Below are positions 1 to 6,625 of a stretch of DNA of 16,175 nt, one piece after another (the first letter of the stretch is position 1; the number at the start of each line of letters is the position of its first letter). The stretch covers positions 1 through 16,175 of the forward strand of contig DCHE01000024.1 in the NCBI GenBank assembly GCA_002314775.1, written 5' to 3'. Made by a program: the position numbers and the translations under genes. The notes below the pieces were generated by a model that was not told the DNA's origin, searched no databases, and worked only from the letters and a program-made list of their open reading frames with translations. The stretch comes from Lachnospiraceae bacterium UBA1760 (GTDB taxonomy: Bacteria > Bacillota > Clostridia > Lachnospirales > Lachnospiraceae).

Positions 1-1
1 C

Positions 2-70
2 CCAATGGTTGGTATGACAGTTTCAGTTGCTGTTTCTATCGAAGAGGCTGCAAAGGCTGGTAAGTTCTAA
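2..70 (+). CDS. 3' end of an unidentified gene (partial)
   Basis: The window opens inside a reading frame that ends with TAA at 68-70. Only 22 residues are present, finishing ..VSIEEAAKAGKF. The composition (a hydrophobic V/M/T strand, then a short Ala/Glu/Lys helix) looks like a real soluble protein end. A good intrinsic terminator follows 22 nt after the stop, which supports this being the end of a transcribed gene. Twenty-two residues are too few for me to name a family. Confidence 0.6.
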   Translation, partial: PMVGMTVSVAVSIEEAAKAGKF

Positions 71-92
71 TTAATTAGATAAGCAATTTCTT

Positions 93-122
93 AGGCCAAG
101 GGCAAAATGCCCTTGGCCTTTT
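93..122 (+). terminator. Rho-independent terminator of the upstream gene
   Basis: A perfect 11-bp GC-rich stem (AGGCCAAGGGC at 93-103 with its complement at 109-119) closes a 5-nt AAAAT loop and runs into TTTT (119-122). It lies 22 nt after the stop of the partial gene. The first structured repeat begins immediately after the T-run. Confidence 0.85.
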
Positions 123-243
123 GTGTATACAATGAGCCAAGCCGAGGAGAACACCTCGTAAGAGGTACACAAATAAAGACAGGGTCGCGAAACATCGTAA
201 GATGCTTCGCAGACTCTGTTTTTGTTTGTGTAAAGCCCGGAGG
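123..243 (+). repeat. Structured repeat element, copy 1 (candidate ncRNA or palindromic mobile unit)
   Basis: This stretch aligns without gaps to 2093-2213 (offset 1970), about 99 of 121 positions identical. It folds into a small hairpin (153-157 with 162-166, GTAA loop) and a long one. In the long hairpin 167-186 pair fully with 212-231, three pairs being G-U. After a single bulged A at 211 the stem continues as 187-191/206-210 and 193-196/201-204, capped by a GTAA tetraloop. Between the two copies the differences mostly keep pairing: 172/226 A-U to U-A, 180/218 C-G to U-A, 189/208 G-C to A-U, 156/163 U-A to A-U, plus several G-U exchanges. I know no named family with this sequence. It could be a structured RNA or a REP/MITE-like palindromic unit. 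Confidence 0.8.
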
Positions 244-313
244 GCGTGTTCTCCGAGATTTGGCGAATGTACATCATCGAGTCGCAGCGGAGCGAAGACG
301 AGATGGGAGCGAC
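244..313 (+). other. 3' extension of repeat copy 1: closing arm plus an extra hairpin
   Basis: This part is present only after copy 1. GTGTTCTCC at 246-254 is the exact complement of GGAGAACAC at 146-154, and TTGGC at 260-264 complements GCCAA at 136-140. Together they could close a multibranch structure over the two hairpins of copy 1; the base pairs at 153-154 compete with the small hairpin. A further imperfect hairpin (272-285 with 292-305, AGCGGA loop, 4+3+4 bp) follows, and GTCGC at 281-285 can alternatively pair with GCGAC at 309-313. Copy 2 keeps the 5' arms but not these partners, so it is either truncated or a shorter form. No convincing protein is encoded here. Confidence 0.5.
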
Positions 314-350
314 ATTTTCAAAATCTTTATATACCACACCTATATTTAGA

Positions 351-379
351 TTGACATATAGGCGAGGCCTATATATAAT
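351..379 (+). promoter_or_regulatory. Symporter promoter with a palindrome filling the spacer
   Basis: TTGACA (351-356) and TATAAT (374-379) are both perfect consensus and are 17 bp apart. The sequence between and touching them is a perfect inverted repeat, ATATAGGC (356-363), GAG, GCCTATAT (367-374). Its arms overlap the last base of the -35 and the first base of the -10. A protein bound here would sit exactly where RNA polymerase binds, so a repressor operator is the natural reading. A DNA-distorting regulator of the MerR kind is less likely, because those promoters usually have 19-20-bp spacers. The expected transcription start is near 386. Confidence 0.75.
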
Positions 380-388
380 TACTTTAGT

Positions 389-470
389 GCGTTAAAGCTA
401 TAAAGCTGTAAAGTTTTAAAGCTTTAACGTAAAGATGCAAAGCGTTTCTATGAAGCAAGGATGCTTTGCA
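389..470 (+). promoter_or_regulatory. Symporter leader with tandem octamers and two hairpins
   Basis: Starting a few bases after the predicted transcription start, four head-to-tail octamers (TAAAGCTA, TAAAGCTG, TAAAGTTT, TAAAGCTT; 393-424) sit inside a hairpin closed by CGTTAAAGC (390-398) and GCTTTAACG (421-429). A second perfect 8-bp stem (TGCAAAGC 436-443, GCTTTGCA 463-470) ends 16 nt before the ribosome binding site of the symporter. No run of T follows either stem, so they do not look like plain terminators. They may control translation or message stability. I recognise no known riboswitch. Confidence 0.5.
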
Positions 471-499
471 AGTCATGTATGAAAAAAGGAGAAGGTAAA

Positions 500-2089
500 A
501 TGACAGAAATTTTATGTGTGATCATGCTGGTAATTTTCTTTGCAGTAATGATTGGTGTCGGTCTTTACGCGAGAAGACACGCAACAGATGTTAATGGCTT
601 CGTACTTGGTGGACGTTCGGTAGGTCCTTGGCTTACAGCGTTTGCATTTGGTACATCTTACTTTTCGGCGGTTATATTCGTCGGATATGCAGGACAGTTC
701 GGATGGGCTTTTGGTCTGGCGTCAACCTGGGCTGGACTTGGTAATGCATTTATCGGTTCACTTCTTGCATGGAATGTGCTTGGTAGAAGAACAAGAATTA
801 TGACTCAGCATATAGATGCTAAGACAATGCCTGATTTCTTCGGAAAGAGATTTAAATCAACAGGACTTAAGGTTGCAGCATCAATTATTGTATTCATTTT
901 CTTAATTCCATACACAGCATCACTTTACAATGGTTTATCAAGCCTTTTTGGTTTAGTATTTGATATTCCTTACTGGGTAGTTATCCTTGTTATGGCTGTA
1001 CTTACAGGCTTCTATGTTATCTTCGGTGGATACATGGCAACAGCTATCAATGATTTCATTCAGGGTATTATTATGTTAATTGGTATTGTGGCTGTTATCG
1101 GTGCAGTACTTACACAGAATGGCGGACTTCTTGAAGCTACCAAGAAGCTTTCAGCAGTTCCTGCAGAGGGATGGACAGGCGGTGCATTTACCTCCTTCTT
1201 AGGTCCTGATCCTACATTCTTATTCTTCGTTGTAATACTTACATCACTTGGTACCTGGGGACTTCCACAGATGGTTGGTAAGTTCTATGCCATAAAGAGT
1301 GAGAAGGATATTCACAAGGGAACAGTTATCTCTACAGTATTCGCTATTATCGTTGCTGGTGGCTGCTACTTCCTCGGAGGATTCGGCAGACTCTACGCAG
1401 ATAAGGTTAAGTTTAATGAAGCAACTGGAAAGCCATTATTTGATACAATTATTCCATCAATGCTTTCAACACTTCCATCAATCATTATCGCTGTAGTTAT
1501 CGTACTTGTACTTTCAGCTTCAATGTCAACACTTTCATCACTTGTTCTTACATCAAGCTCAACCTTTACACTTGATGTAATCAAGCCAGCTTCAAAGAAG
1601 GAGATGACAGAGAAGAAGCAGGTTCAGATTATGAGAATATTTATCGTATTCTTCATTATCGTTTCAGCAGTTATCGCAGTAGTTAAGGACGCAAATCCTG
1701 GTATCACCTTTATCGCACAGATGATGGGTGTTTCATGGGGCGGTCTTGCAGGTGCTTTCCTTGCTCCATACCTTTATGGTCTCTACTGGAAGGGAGTTAC
1801 AAAGGCTGCTACAGTAGTATGCTTTATCTGGGGAACAGGACTTGCTGTAACACAGTTTGTAATCTCACTTACTATGACCGCAGCAGACATCGCTGCATTA
1901 CCAGGATGTCTTTCAACAGTATTTAAGTCAAGTATCCATTCTGGTGTAGTTGCTATGGTTGGTGGACTTATTATAGTTCCTATTATCAGTTCTTTCACTA
2001 AGAAGCAGGATAAGAAGGAATTAGATGAATTATTTGAGTGCTATGAGGAGAAGACAGCAGTAGCTGTAAAGGATCATTTAAAGAACTAG
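500..2089 (+). CDS. Sodium:solute symporter (SSF family)
   Basis: A 529-residue polytopic membrane protein that should couple Na+ entry to uptake of an organic solute. The N-terminal stretch GGRSVGPWLTAFAFGTSYFS (about residues 36-55) and the later SASMSTLSSLVLTSSS segment (about 339-354) are typical of the SLC5/PutP family. The Ser-Thr pair at about 343-344 matches the Na+-binding positions Ser340/Thr341 of PutP. The length is normal for the family. I chose ATG 500 because AGGAGAAGG (487-495) lies just upstream; an in-frame ATG at 461 falls inside a leader hairpin and has no such site. The substrate cannot be told: proline, monocarboxylates, sugars and others are all used by this family. The gene stands alone between two structured repeats and has its own consensus promoter with a candidate operator. 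Confidence 0.9.
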   Translation: MTEILCVIMLVIFFAVMIGVGLYARRHATDVNGFVLGGRSVGPWLTAFAFGTSYFSAVIFVGYAGQFGWAFGLASTWAGLGNAFIGSLLAWNVLGRRTRIMTQHIDAKTMPDFFGKRFKSTGLKVAASIIVFIFLIPYTASLYNGLSSLFGLVFDIPYWVVILVMAVLTGFYVIFGGYMATAINDFIQGIIMLIGIVAVIGAVLTQNGGLLEATKKLSAVPAEGWTGGAFTSFLGPDPTFLFFVVILTSLGTWGLPQMVGKFYAIKSEKDIHKGTVISTVFAIIVAGGCYFLGGFGRLYADKVKFNEATGKPLFDTIIPSMLSTLPSIIIAVVIVLVLSASMSTLSSLVLTSSSTFTLDVIKPASKKEMTEKKQVQIMRIFIVFFIIVSAVIAVVKDANPGITFIAQMMGVSWGGLAGAFLAPYLYGLYWKGVTKAATVVCFIWGTGLAVTQFVISLTMTAADIAALPGCLSTVFKSSIHSGVVAMVGGLIIVPIISSFTKKQDKKELDELFECYEEKTAVAVKDHLKN

Positions 2090-2092
2090 GCT

Positions 2093-2213
2093 GTGTATAC
2101 AATAAGCCAAGTCGGGGAGAACACCACACTTGTGGTAAACATATAAAAGTAGGGTCGCAAAACATCGTAAGATGCTTTGCAGGCCCTATTTTTATATGTG
2201 TAAAGCCCGAAGG
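2093..2213 (+). repeat. Structured repeat element, copy 2
   Basis: Direct copy of 123-243, beginning 3 nt after the symporter stop. The small hairpin is ACCAC (2123-2127), ACTT loop, GTGGT (2132-2136). The long hairpin pairs 2137-2156 with 2182-2201 (19 of 20 pairs, one A-G mismatch) and continues as 2157-2161/2176-2180 and 2163-2166/2171-2174 with the same GTAA loop. After 2213 the similarity stops abruptly and AT-rich DNA follows, so the outer closing arm found with copy 1 is missing. No other terminator is visible after the symporter gene, so this hairpin may also protect or end that transcript, though it lacks a following T-run. Confidence 0.8.
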
Positions 2214-2302
2214 ATTATTAATTATTTATTAAATGGGTGGAAATGCTCCCCAAAAAGGAGTATATTAACACTTGAAAAATGCTAGGGAACGGAGAATAAC
2301 AT

Positions 2303-2728
2303 ATGTCAGCTGTATTAAAATGGTTTGTTGAAATCATGGCTAAGATTCATAATTTCATAATGGGACTAAATAACAGATTTGGCTGGAAGCTATCTGATAA
2401 GCAGTTGCATTTTATTGTGATTGGACTTATTGGAATGGGAATATTATTTGTGGTATTTCCACTCTTTAAAAAGCTTGCAGAGAAGGATCATATTCTGGTT
2501 ATCAGCTGGATATATGTGTTCACATTAATCATAGTAATCACTTTTGCGATAGAGATTGGACAGAAGATTACTGGAACGGGTAACATGGAGTTTAATGACA
2601 TAGTTGCAGGTGTTGCAGGCTTTCTTTTGATGTTTTTTGTATTCGCTCTAGTAAGGGCTGGATATCTGTTTATTAGGGAAAAAATAGCAGACGGTCAGGG
2701 AAAAAAGAAAAAGAAGAAAAGAAGATAA
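2303..2728 (+). CDS. VanZ-like small membrane protein
   Basis: A 141-residue protein with about three membrane segments. It carries the VanZ-family pattern: Asp32-xxx-His36 before the first helix (SDKQLHF), Glu84-xx-Gln87 (FAIEIGQ) and Asp99 in NDIVAGVAG. VanZ itself raises teicoplanin resistance by an unresolved envelope mechanism; most chromosomal homologues are uncharacterised. The start has GGAG at 2291-2294, 8 nt away. The C-terminus is very basic (six Lys, two Arg) and probably cytoplasmic. The following PAP2 gene starts 2 nt after this stop, so the two are almost surely translated together. The family is fairly clear; the exact role is not. Confidence 0.8.
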   Translation: MSAVLKWFVEIMAKIHNFIMGLNNRFGWKLSDKQLHFIVIGLIGMGILFVVFPLFKKLAEKDHILVISWIYVFTLIIVITFAIEIGQKITGTGNMEFNDIVAGVAGFLLMFFVFALVRAGYLFIREKIADGQGKKKKKKRR

Positions 2729-2730
2729 AA

Positions 2731-3429
2731 ATGAGTAAAGAAAAGAAGAAAAATGACAAGGTATTTGGGTTTATCCCCCAATATTCAGTAATCCCGCTTT
2801 TGTCAGCATTTGGATTTAACACCCTGGTTTACAGCGGTACGATGACATTTATAAGTGATAACAGGGTATTTCATGACCTGTCACTTCCTATAGACAAAAA
2901 GGTTCCGCTTCTTACGGGCTTCATGGGAATATATGTTGCGAGCTATGTTTTTTGGGCTCTGAACTATATACTAGCCTCTACAAAAAGCAAGGAGGACATG
3001 TACAGGTTTGTTGCCTCAGATATGTGTTCAAGAGTAGTATGCCTTCTGTTCTTTGTGTTTTATCCAACAACCATAGTAAGACCGGAAATAGTTGGAAATG
3101 GCTTCTTCGACAATCTGACAGCATGGATGTACTCAATTGATAAGCCACAGAATCTGTTTCCGTCGATTCACTGTCTGGTAAGCTGGTTTTCAGTGATAGG
3201 AATCAGAAGGAATGAGAAAATTCCAAAATGGTACAAGATACTATCGGTAATAATAGCAATCCTGATATGCCTTTCAACCCAGTTCACAAAGCAGCATTAC
3301 ATAGTTGATCTGGTTGGAGGAATTGCACTTGCAGAGCTGAGCTATTATTTTATTGGAAAAAAATCAAATCTGTATATATATTTTGGAAAATTTTTCACCA
3401 GAGTTAATAAATTTTTTAAGCTTGAGTAG
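2731..3429 (+). CDS. PAP2-family membrane phosphatase/lipid transferase
   Basis: A 232-residue integral membrane protein with about six helices. Phosphatidic acid phosphatase type 2 signatures are present: Arg117-Pro118 (IVRP), FPSIHC with His147, and KQHYIVD with His189 and Asp193. The PSIH and KQHYxxD forms resemble the branch that includes inositol-phosphorylceramide synthase-like PAP2 proteins. The enzyme would act on a lipid phosphate or polyprenyl pyrophosphate in the membrane. The start ATG is 2 nt after the VanZ-like stop. Instead of a clean AGGAGG it is preceded by the A/G-only tract that encodes the Lys-rich tail, so translation probably depends on coupling. The substrate is unknown. 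Confidence 0.85.
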   Translation: MSKEKKKNDKVFGFIPQYSVIPLLSAFGFNTLVYSGTMTFISDNRVFHDLSLPIDKKVPLLTGFMGIYVASYVFWALNYILASTKSKEDMYRFVASDMCSRVVCLLFFVFYPTTIVRPEIVGNGFFDNLTAWMYSIDKPQNLFPSIHCLVSWFSVIGIRRNEKIPKWYKILSVIIAILICLSTQFTKQHYIVDLVGGIALAELSYYFIGKKSNLYIYFGKFFTRVNKFFKLE

Positions 3430-3464
3430 GCTTAGACCTGCATATTAATCAAGGAGGAAATAGA

Positions 3465-4418
3465 ATGAAGATTATTGCACTTGAGGCAGACAGTGCCGGA
3501 CAGGATATGGACTGGAGCTTCCTTACTGAATTTGGCGAGTATGAGCTTTACCCTGCACTTAGCCAGGACAAGGTTAAGACTGTGATAAAGGACGCAGATA
3601 TTATTATCCCGAATAAATTAAGAATAGACGAGAGCGTACTCGAGGGAAGTACAGTAAAGATGGTCTGCGAGATGGCAACAGGCTACAATAATATAGATAT
3701 AAAGTATTGCGAGGAGAAGGGGATAAGAGTAACTAATGTCAGTGGATATTCAACAGACAGTGTTGCTCAGCACACTGTAGCACTTCTTCTTTCAATCTAT
3801 GAGAAGCTAAGCTTTTACAATGATTATGTGAAGAGTGGCAGGTATTCAGAGTCTGGAAGATTCTGTTACATAGACAATTATTTCAATGAGGTTTCTGGAA
3901 AGACCTGGGGCATAGTTGGTCTCGGGGCAATTGGAAGAAGAACCGCTGAAATTGCAAGCTGTCTGGGGGCAAAGGTTGTATATTTTTCAGCTTCAGGAGG
4001 AAATTATGCTACTGGCTACAAGAGGGTTGATTTTGATACACTTCTTGCCGAGTCAGATATTATATCTATCCACTGTCCATTGAATGAGTACACAAATGAT
4101 TTGTTCAATGAAGCTGCATTCAAAAAGATGAAAAGCAGTGCAGTTCTCATTAATGTCGCAAGAGGTCCTGTCGTAAATGATAAAGCTCTTGCCGATGCAC
4201 TTATTAATGGAGAGATAATGGCTGCAGGTCTGGATGTATTTGGAAGGGAGCCAATACCTGAGGATAATCCACTACTTGAAATTAAGGATAATGACAAGCT
4301 TTTTATGACCCCTCACATTGGATGGGGAACTGTCGAGGCGAGAACTAGACTATTACAGGAATGTGCATTAAATATCAGGGCATTTCTTGATGGAAAAAAG
4401 CGAAATGTGATTGTTTAG
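3465..4418 (+). CDS. D-isomer-specific 2-hydroxyacid dehydrogenase
   Basis: A 317-residue cytoplasmic NAD(P)-dependent enzyme of the family that includes D-lactate, glycerate and phosphoglycerate dehydrogenases. The Rossmann motif GLGAIG is at 152-157. The catalytic triad is visible as Arg233 (NVARGPVV), Glu262 (GREPIPEDNP) and His284 (TPHIGWGT). The HIGW form and length are closer to glycerate dehydrogenase/hydroxypyruvate reductase-like members than to D-lactate dehydrogenase, but this is not decisive. A strong site (AAGGAGGAAA, 3451-3460) precedes ATG 3465. The 35-nt gap after the PAP2 gene holds no terminator, so it is probably the last gene of that operon. It lies just before L-lactate dehydrogenase, but a separate promoter intervenes. 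Confidence 0.88.
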   Translation: MKIIALEADSAGQDMDWSFLTEFGEYELYPALSQDKVKTVIKDADIIIPNKLRIDESVLEGSTVKMVCEMATGYNNIDIKYCEEKGIRVTNVSGYSTDSVAQHTVALLLSIYEKLSFYNDYVKSGRYSESGRFCYIDNYFNEVSGKTWGIVGLGAIGRRTAEIASCLGAKVVYFSASGGNYATGYKRVDFDTLLAESDIISIHCPLNEYTNDLFNEAAFKKMKSSAVLINVARGPVVNDKALADALINGEIMAAGLDVFGREPIPEDNPLLEIKDNDKLFMTPHIGWGTVEARTRLLQECALNIRAFLDGKKRNVIV

Positions 4419-4431
4419 AAAAATGATAAAT

Positions 4432-4481
4432 AATCACTAATCGTGATTGAATATCAAGCGGTGTTTATGGTATACTACCAT
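4432..4481 (+). promoter_or_regulatory. L-lactate dehydrogenase promoter with two inverted repeats
   Basis: TTGAAT (4447-4452) and TATACT (4471-4476) are 18 bp apart, and TGG before the -10 makes it an extended -10 promoter; the start would be near 4483. The -10 lies inside a 6-3-6 palindrome, ATGGTA (4467-4472), TAC, TACCAT (4476-4481). Another inverted repeat, AATCAC (4432-4437) and GTGATT (4443-4448), reaches into the -35. TGGT/ACCA half-sites recall operators of GntR/FadR-type regulators, which include lactate-responsive LldR, but the 5-nt gap between TGGT and ACCA is longer than the usual 3. The leader to the start codon is about 125 nt and contains only weak hairpins. Confidence 0.6.
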
Positions 4482-4610
4482 TTGTATGTTAATATAAATA
4501 GTTACATTAGGTCATAATAAATTATATTAAGCTTATGCTGCTTGGCATGATTCGATATATATTTTGCGAGCAGGAGAGGCTCTATATGAGACTTAAAGGA
4601 GGTAATAGAA

Positions 4611-5567
4611 ATGGCAGAAAAGAAGATTAACCTTAGAAAGGTTGCAATAATTGGCTGTGGCTTTGTTGGTTCCTCAACAGCCTTCGCTCTTATGGAGAGT
4701 GGACTTTTTACAGAGATGGTACTTATTGATGTTGATCCAGCCAAGGCAGAGGGCGAGGCGCTCGATATCAGCCATGGTGTTCCATTTGTAAAGCCTATGG
4801 AGATTTACGCAGGTACCTACGATGATATTGCTGATGCTGCTATCATTATCATAACAGCTGGAGCAGCTCAGAAGCCAGGTGAGACAAGATTACAGCTTGT
4901 TCAGAAGAATGTTTCAATCTTTAAGAGCATTATTCCAGAGATTTCAAAGAGAAATAAACACGGTATTTTACTTATCGTATCTAATCCAGTTGATATTCTT
5001 TCATACGTTGCTAAGAAGCTTTCAGGCTTCCCAGAGAACAGAGTAATCGGTTCAGGTACAGTTCTTGATACAGCAAGACTTAAGCATAATCTTGGCGAGC
5101 ATCTTTCAGTAGACAGTAGAACAGTTCATGCCTTCATTATCGGTGAGCACGGAGACAGCGAGCTTGCTGTTTGGAGTAGTGCTACTGTTTCAGGTGTTCC
5201 ACTTAGCCGTTTCTGCGAGATGAGAGGACATTTTGAGCACGAGGCATCAGAGAACAGAATTCAGGAAGAGGTTAAGAACAGTGCTTACGAGATTATTTCT
5301 AAGAAGCATGCAACCTACTACGGTGTTGCAATGGCAGTAAGAAGAATCTGTGAGGCGATAATAAGAGATGAGAAGTCAATTCTTCCAGTATCAAGCCTTA
5401 TGACAGGCCAGTTTGGAATAGAGGATATCTATCTCAGTATGCCAGCAATTGTGGGAGCTCACGGTGTATATGAGAGAATTCCTATCTCACTTGATGAGGA
5501 TGAGACTGAGGCATTACTTGCTTCAGCAAAGCAGCTCAAGACAATCTTCGATTCACTTGAGCTATAA
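4611..5567 (+). CDS. ldh: L-lactate dehydrogenase
   Basis: A 318-residue cytoplasmic enzyme that reduces pyruvate to L-lactate with NADH, re-oxidising the cofactor in fermentation. The NAD fold shows GCGFVG at 15-20 and Asp40 at the end of the second strand, which favours NAD over NADP. The substrate loop AAQKPGETR (85-93) has Gln87 where malate dehydrogenases have Arg, and Arg93 as the mobile catalytic arginine. The proton-relay His180 lies in GEHGDSE, and VLDTAR supplies the Asp/Arg pair. AAAGGAGGT (4595-4603) sets the start. Length is typical. The SseB-like gene follows after 23 nt with no terminator. Confidence 0.97.
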   Translation: MAEKKINLRKVAIIGCGFVGSSTAFALMESGLFTEMVLIDVDPAKAEGEALDISHGVPFVKPMEIYAGTYDDIADAAIIIITAGAAQKPGETRLQLVQKNVSIFKSIIPEISKRNKHGILLIVSNPVDILSYVAKKLSGFPENRVIGSGTVLDTARLKHNLGEHLSVDSRTVHAFIIGEHGDSELAVWSSATVSGVPLSRFCEMRGHFEHEASENRIQEEVKNSAYEIISKKHATYYGVAMAVRRICEAIIRDEKSILPVSSLMTGQFGIEDIYLSMPAIVGAHGVYERIPISLDEDETEALLASAKQLKTIFDSLEL

Positions 5568-5590
5568 AAAAAGGACATGGGGACAAAGAG

Positions 5591-6625
5591 TTGAATAGTA
5601 TTACATTTATTACAGAAAAATATACAAAGGACGAGAATGATAACCACAAGCTGATTGGCGTTATCAAGAATGGTCTGTTTCAGAAAAGCCAGGAGGTTGA
5701 CATCTTTAGCTATGGTGGAAGAACCTACAGGGGAACGGTTCTTGACATAGATTATACTACTGATAAGGATGTTAAGGATGTTGCTGACGAGAAAACCTGC
5801 TACATCACAATCGAGTATGAGGATGAGAGCATCACTCCTAGTCAGTTTGATGTTATCACACCAATCATTATCCAGTTTGAGGATAAGGAGGGAAGAAAGC
5901 AGCTCGACAACAGAAGGCTTGAAGCACTTTTAGAGAGATTCAGATATCTTAAGAGAGAGGCGCTTATGGGTGCTGTTTTTGAGGAAATCTCAATGAATGC
6001 AAAGTTCTATGTGGTTGCATCAAAGACAGAGAAGGGTCTTGCCTTCCCAACACTGAGCGGTTCAGGAAAGAAGAAGTATTATGCTGCATTTACAAGCTCT
6101 GAGGATTTGGCCAAGGCACCTAAGCTTGCACAGTCGGTAGTTGTAACTATGGCATTTGAAGAGATTTTAAATCTCTTCCATACAGATGTGCTTGCAAATG
6201 GACTCATCATCAATCCTTTCTCTTCAAACCTTACAATTGACAGAAAGACCCTGGGATTTCTCAAGACTCAGAGAACTAATCTTCTTAGTGGTCTTCATCA
6301 GGAGAAGCCTGAGAAGACAGAGAGAGTTATTATCTCTGACCCGGACAAGCTTCCTGATGGCCTTATAAGAGCACTTAAGCTGTACTCAGAGACAGATAAT
6401 GGTGTATCAAAGCTCTGGCTTAGAAAAATCGTGAGAGAAGAGTCAAAGAGAGAGAGTCTCCTGCTTGTAGTTAAGCTAAATGGAGAGCTTACAAGGACAT
6501 TTTCAGGACTTATGGCTACAGCAAAGCCATATGTAAATGGATTTATGAGATTTGAGATGATCCCTGATACAGAGCCTGTTGCCAAGGATTGTATCGAGGG
6601 TGCAAAGCCGATTTTTTCGCGTTAA
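5591..6625 (+). CDS. SseB-like protein with an extra N-terminal beta domain
   Basis: A 344-residue soluble protein. Residues about 160-225 (KYYAAFTSSEDLAKAP through the EEILNLF and GLIINPFSSNLTIDR strands) look like the SseB N-terminal domain, and about 240-340 (ALKLYSETDNGVSKLWLRKI onward) like the SseB C-terminal domain. SseB was named for enhanced serine sensitivity in E. coli; its biochemical role is unclear. Residues 1-75 (LIGVIKNGLFQKSQEVDIFS, then YRGTVLDIDY) are Gly/Val-rich strands resembling the domain-2 beta barrel of translation GTPases; this is my own comparison. The only plausible start is TTG 5591, with GGGG about 8 nt upstream; the next in-frame Met is more than 100 residues in. 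It is probably co-transcribed with ldh. Confidence 0.7.
   Translation: MNSITFITEKYTKDENDNHKLIGVIKNGLFQKSQEVDIFSYGGRTYRGTVLDIDYTTDKDVKDVADEKTCYITIEYEDESITPSQFDVITPIIIQFEDKEGRKQLDNRRLEALLERFRYLKREALMGAVFEEISMNAKFYVVASKTEKGLAFPTLSGSGKKKYYAAFTSSEDLAKAPKLAQSVVVTMAFEEILNLFHTDVLANGLIINPFSSNLTIDRKTLGFLKTQRTNLLSGLHQEKPEKTERVIISDPDKLPDGLIRALKLYSETDNGVSKLWLRKIVREESKRESLLLVVKLNGELTRTFSGLMATAKPYVNGFMRFEMIPDTEPVAKDCIEGAKPIFSR

Noticed and set aside
123..313. Known riboswitch (cobalamin, c-di-GMP) as the identity of the repeat
   Set aside because: The conserved cores of those classes are not present, and copy 2 follows a gene rather than preceding one in a leader-like position.
71..349. Overlapping open frames of 80-88 codons on both strands
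   Set aside because: They lie across the terminator and structured repeat, have no ribosome binding site, and their sequences are dictated by the hairpins; copy 2 does not keep the frame.
461..499. Longer N-terminus for the symporter starting at ATG 461
   Set aside because: It starts inside a leader hairpin without a ribosome binding site and adds a Cys/Lys-rich stretch foreign to the family; ATG 500 has AGGAGAAGG.
4483..4540. Possible Rex (NADH-sensing) site in the ldh leader around TGTTAATATAAATAGTTACA
   Set aside because: It lacks the palindromic TTGTTAA-N4-TTAACAA form; only scattered bases match.
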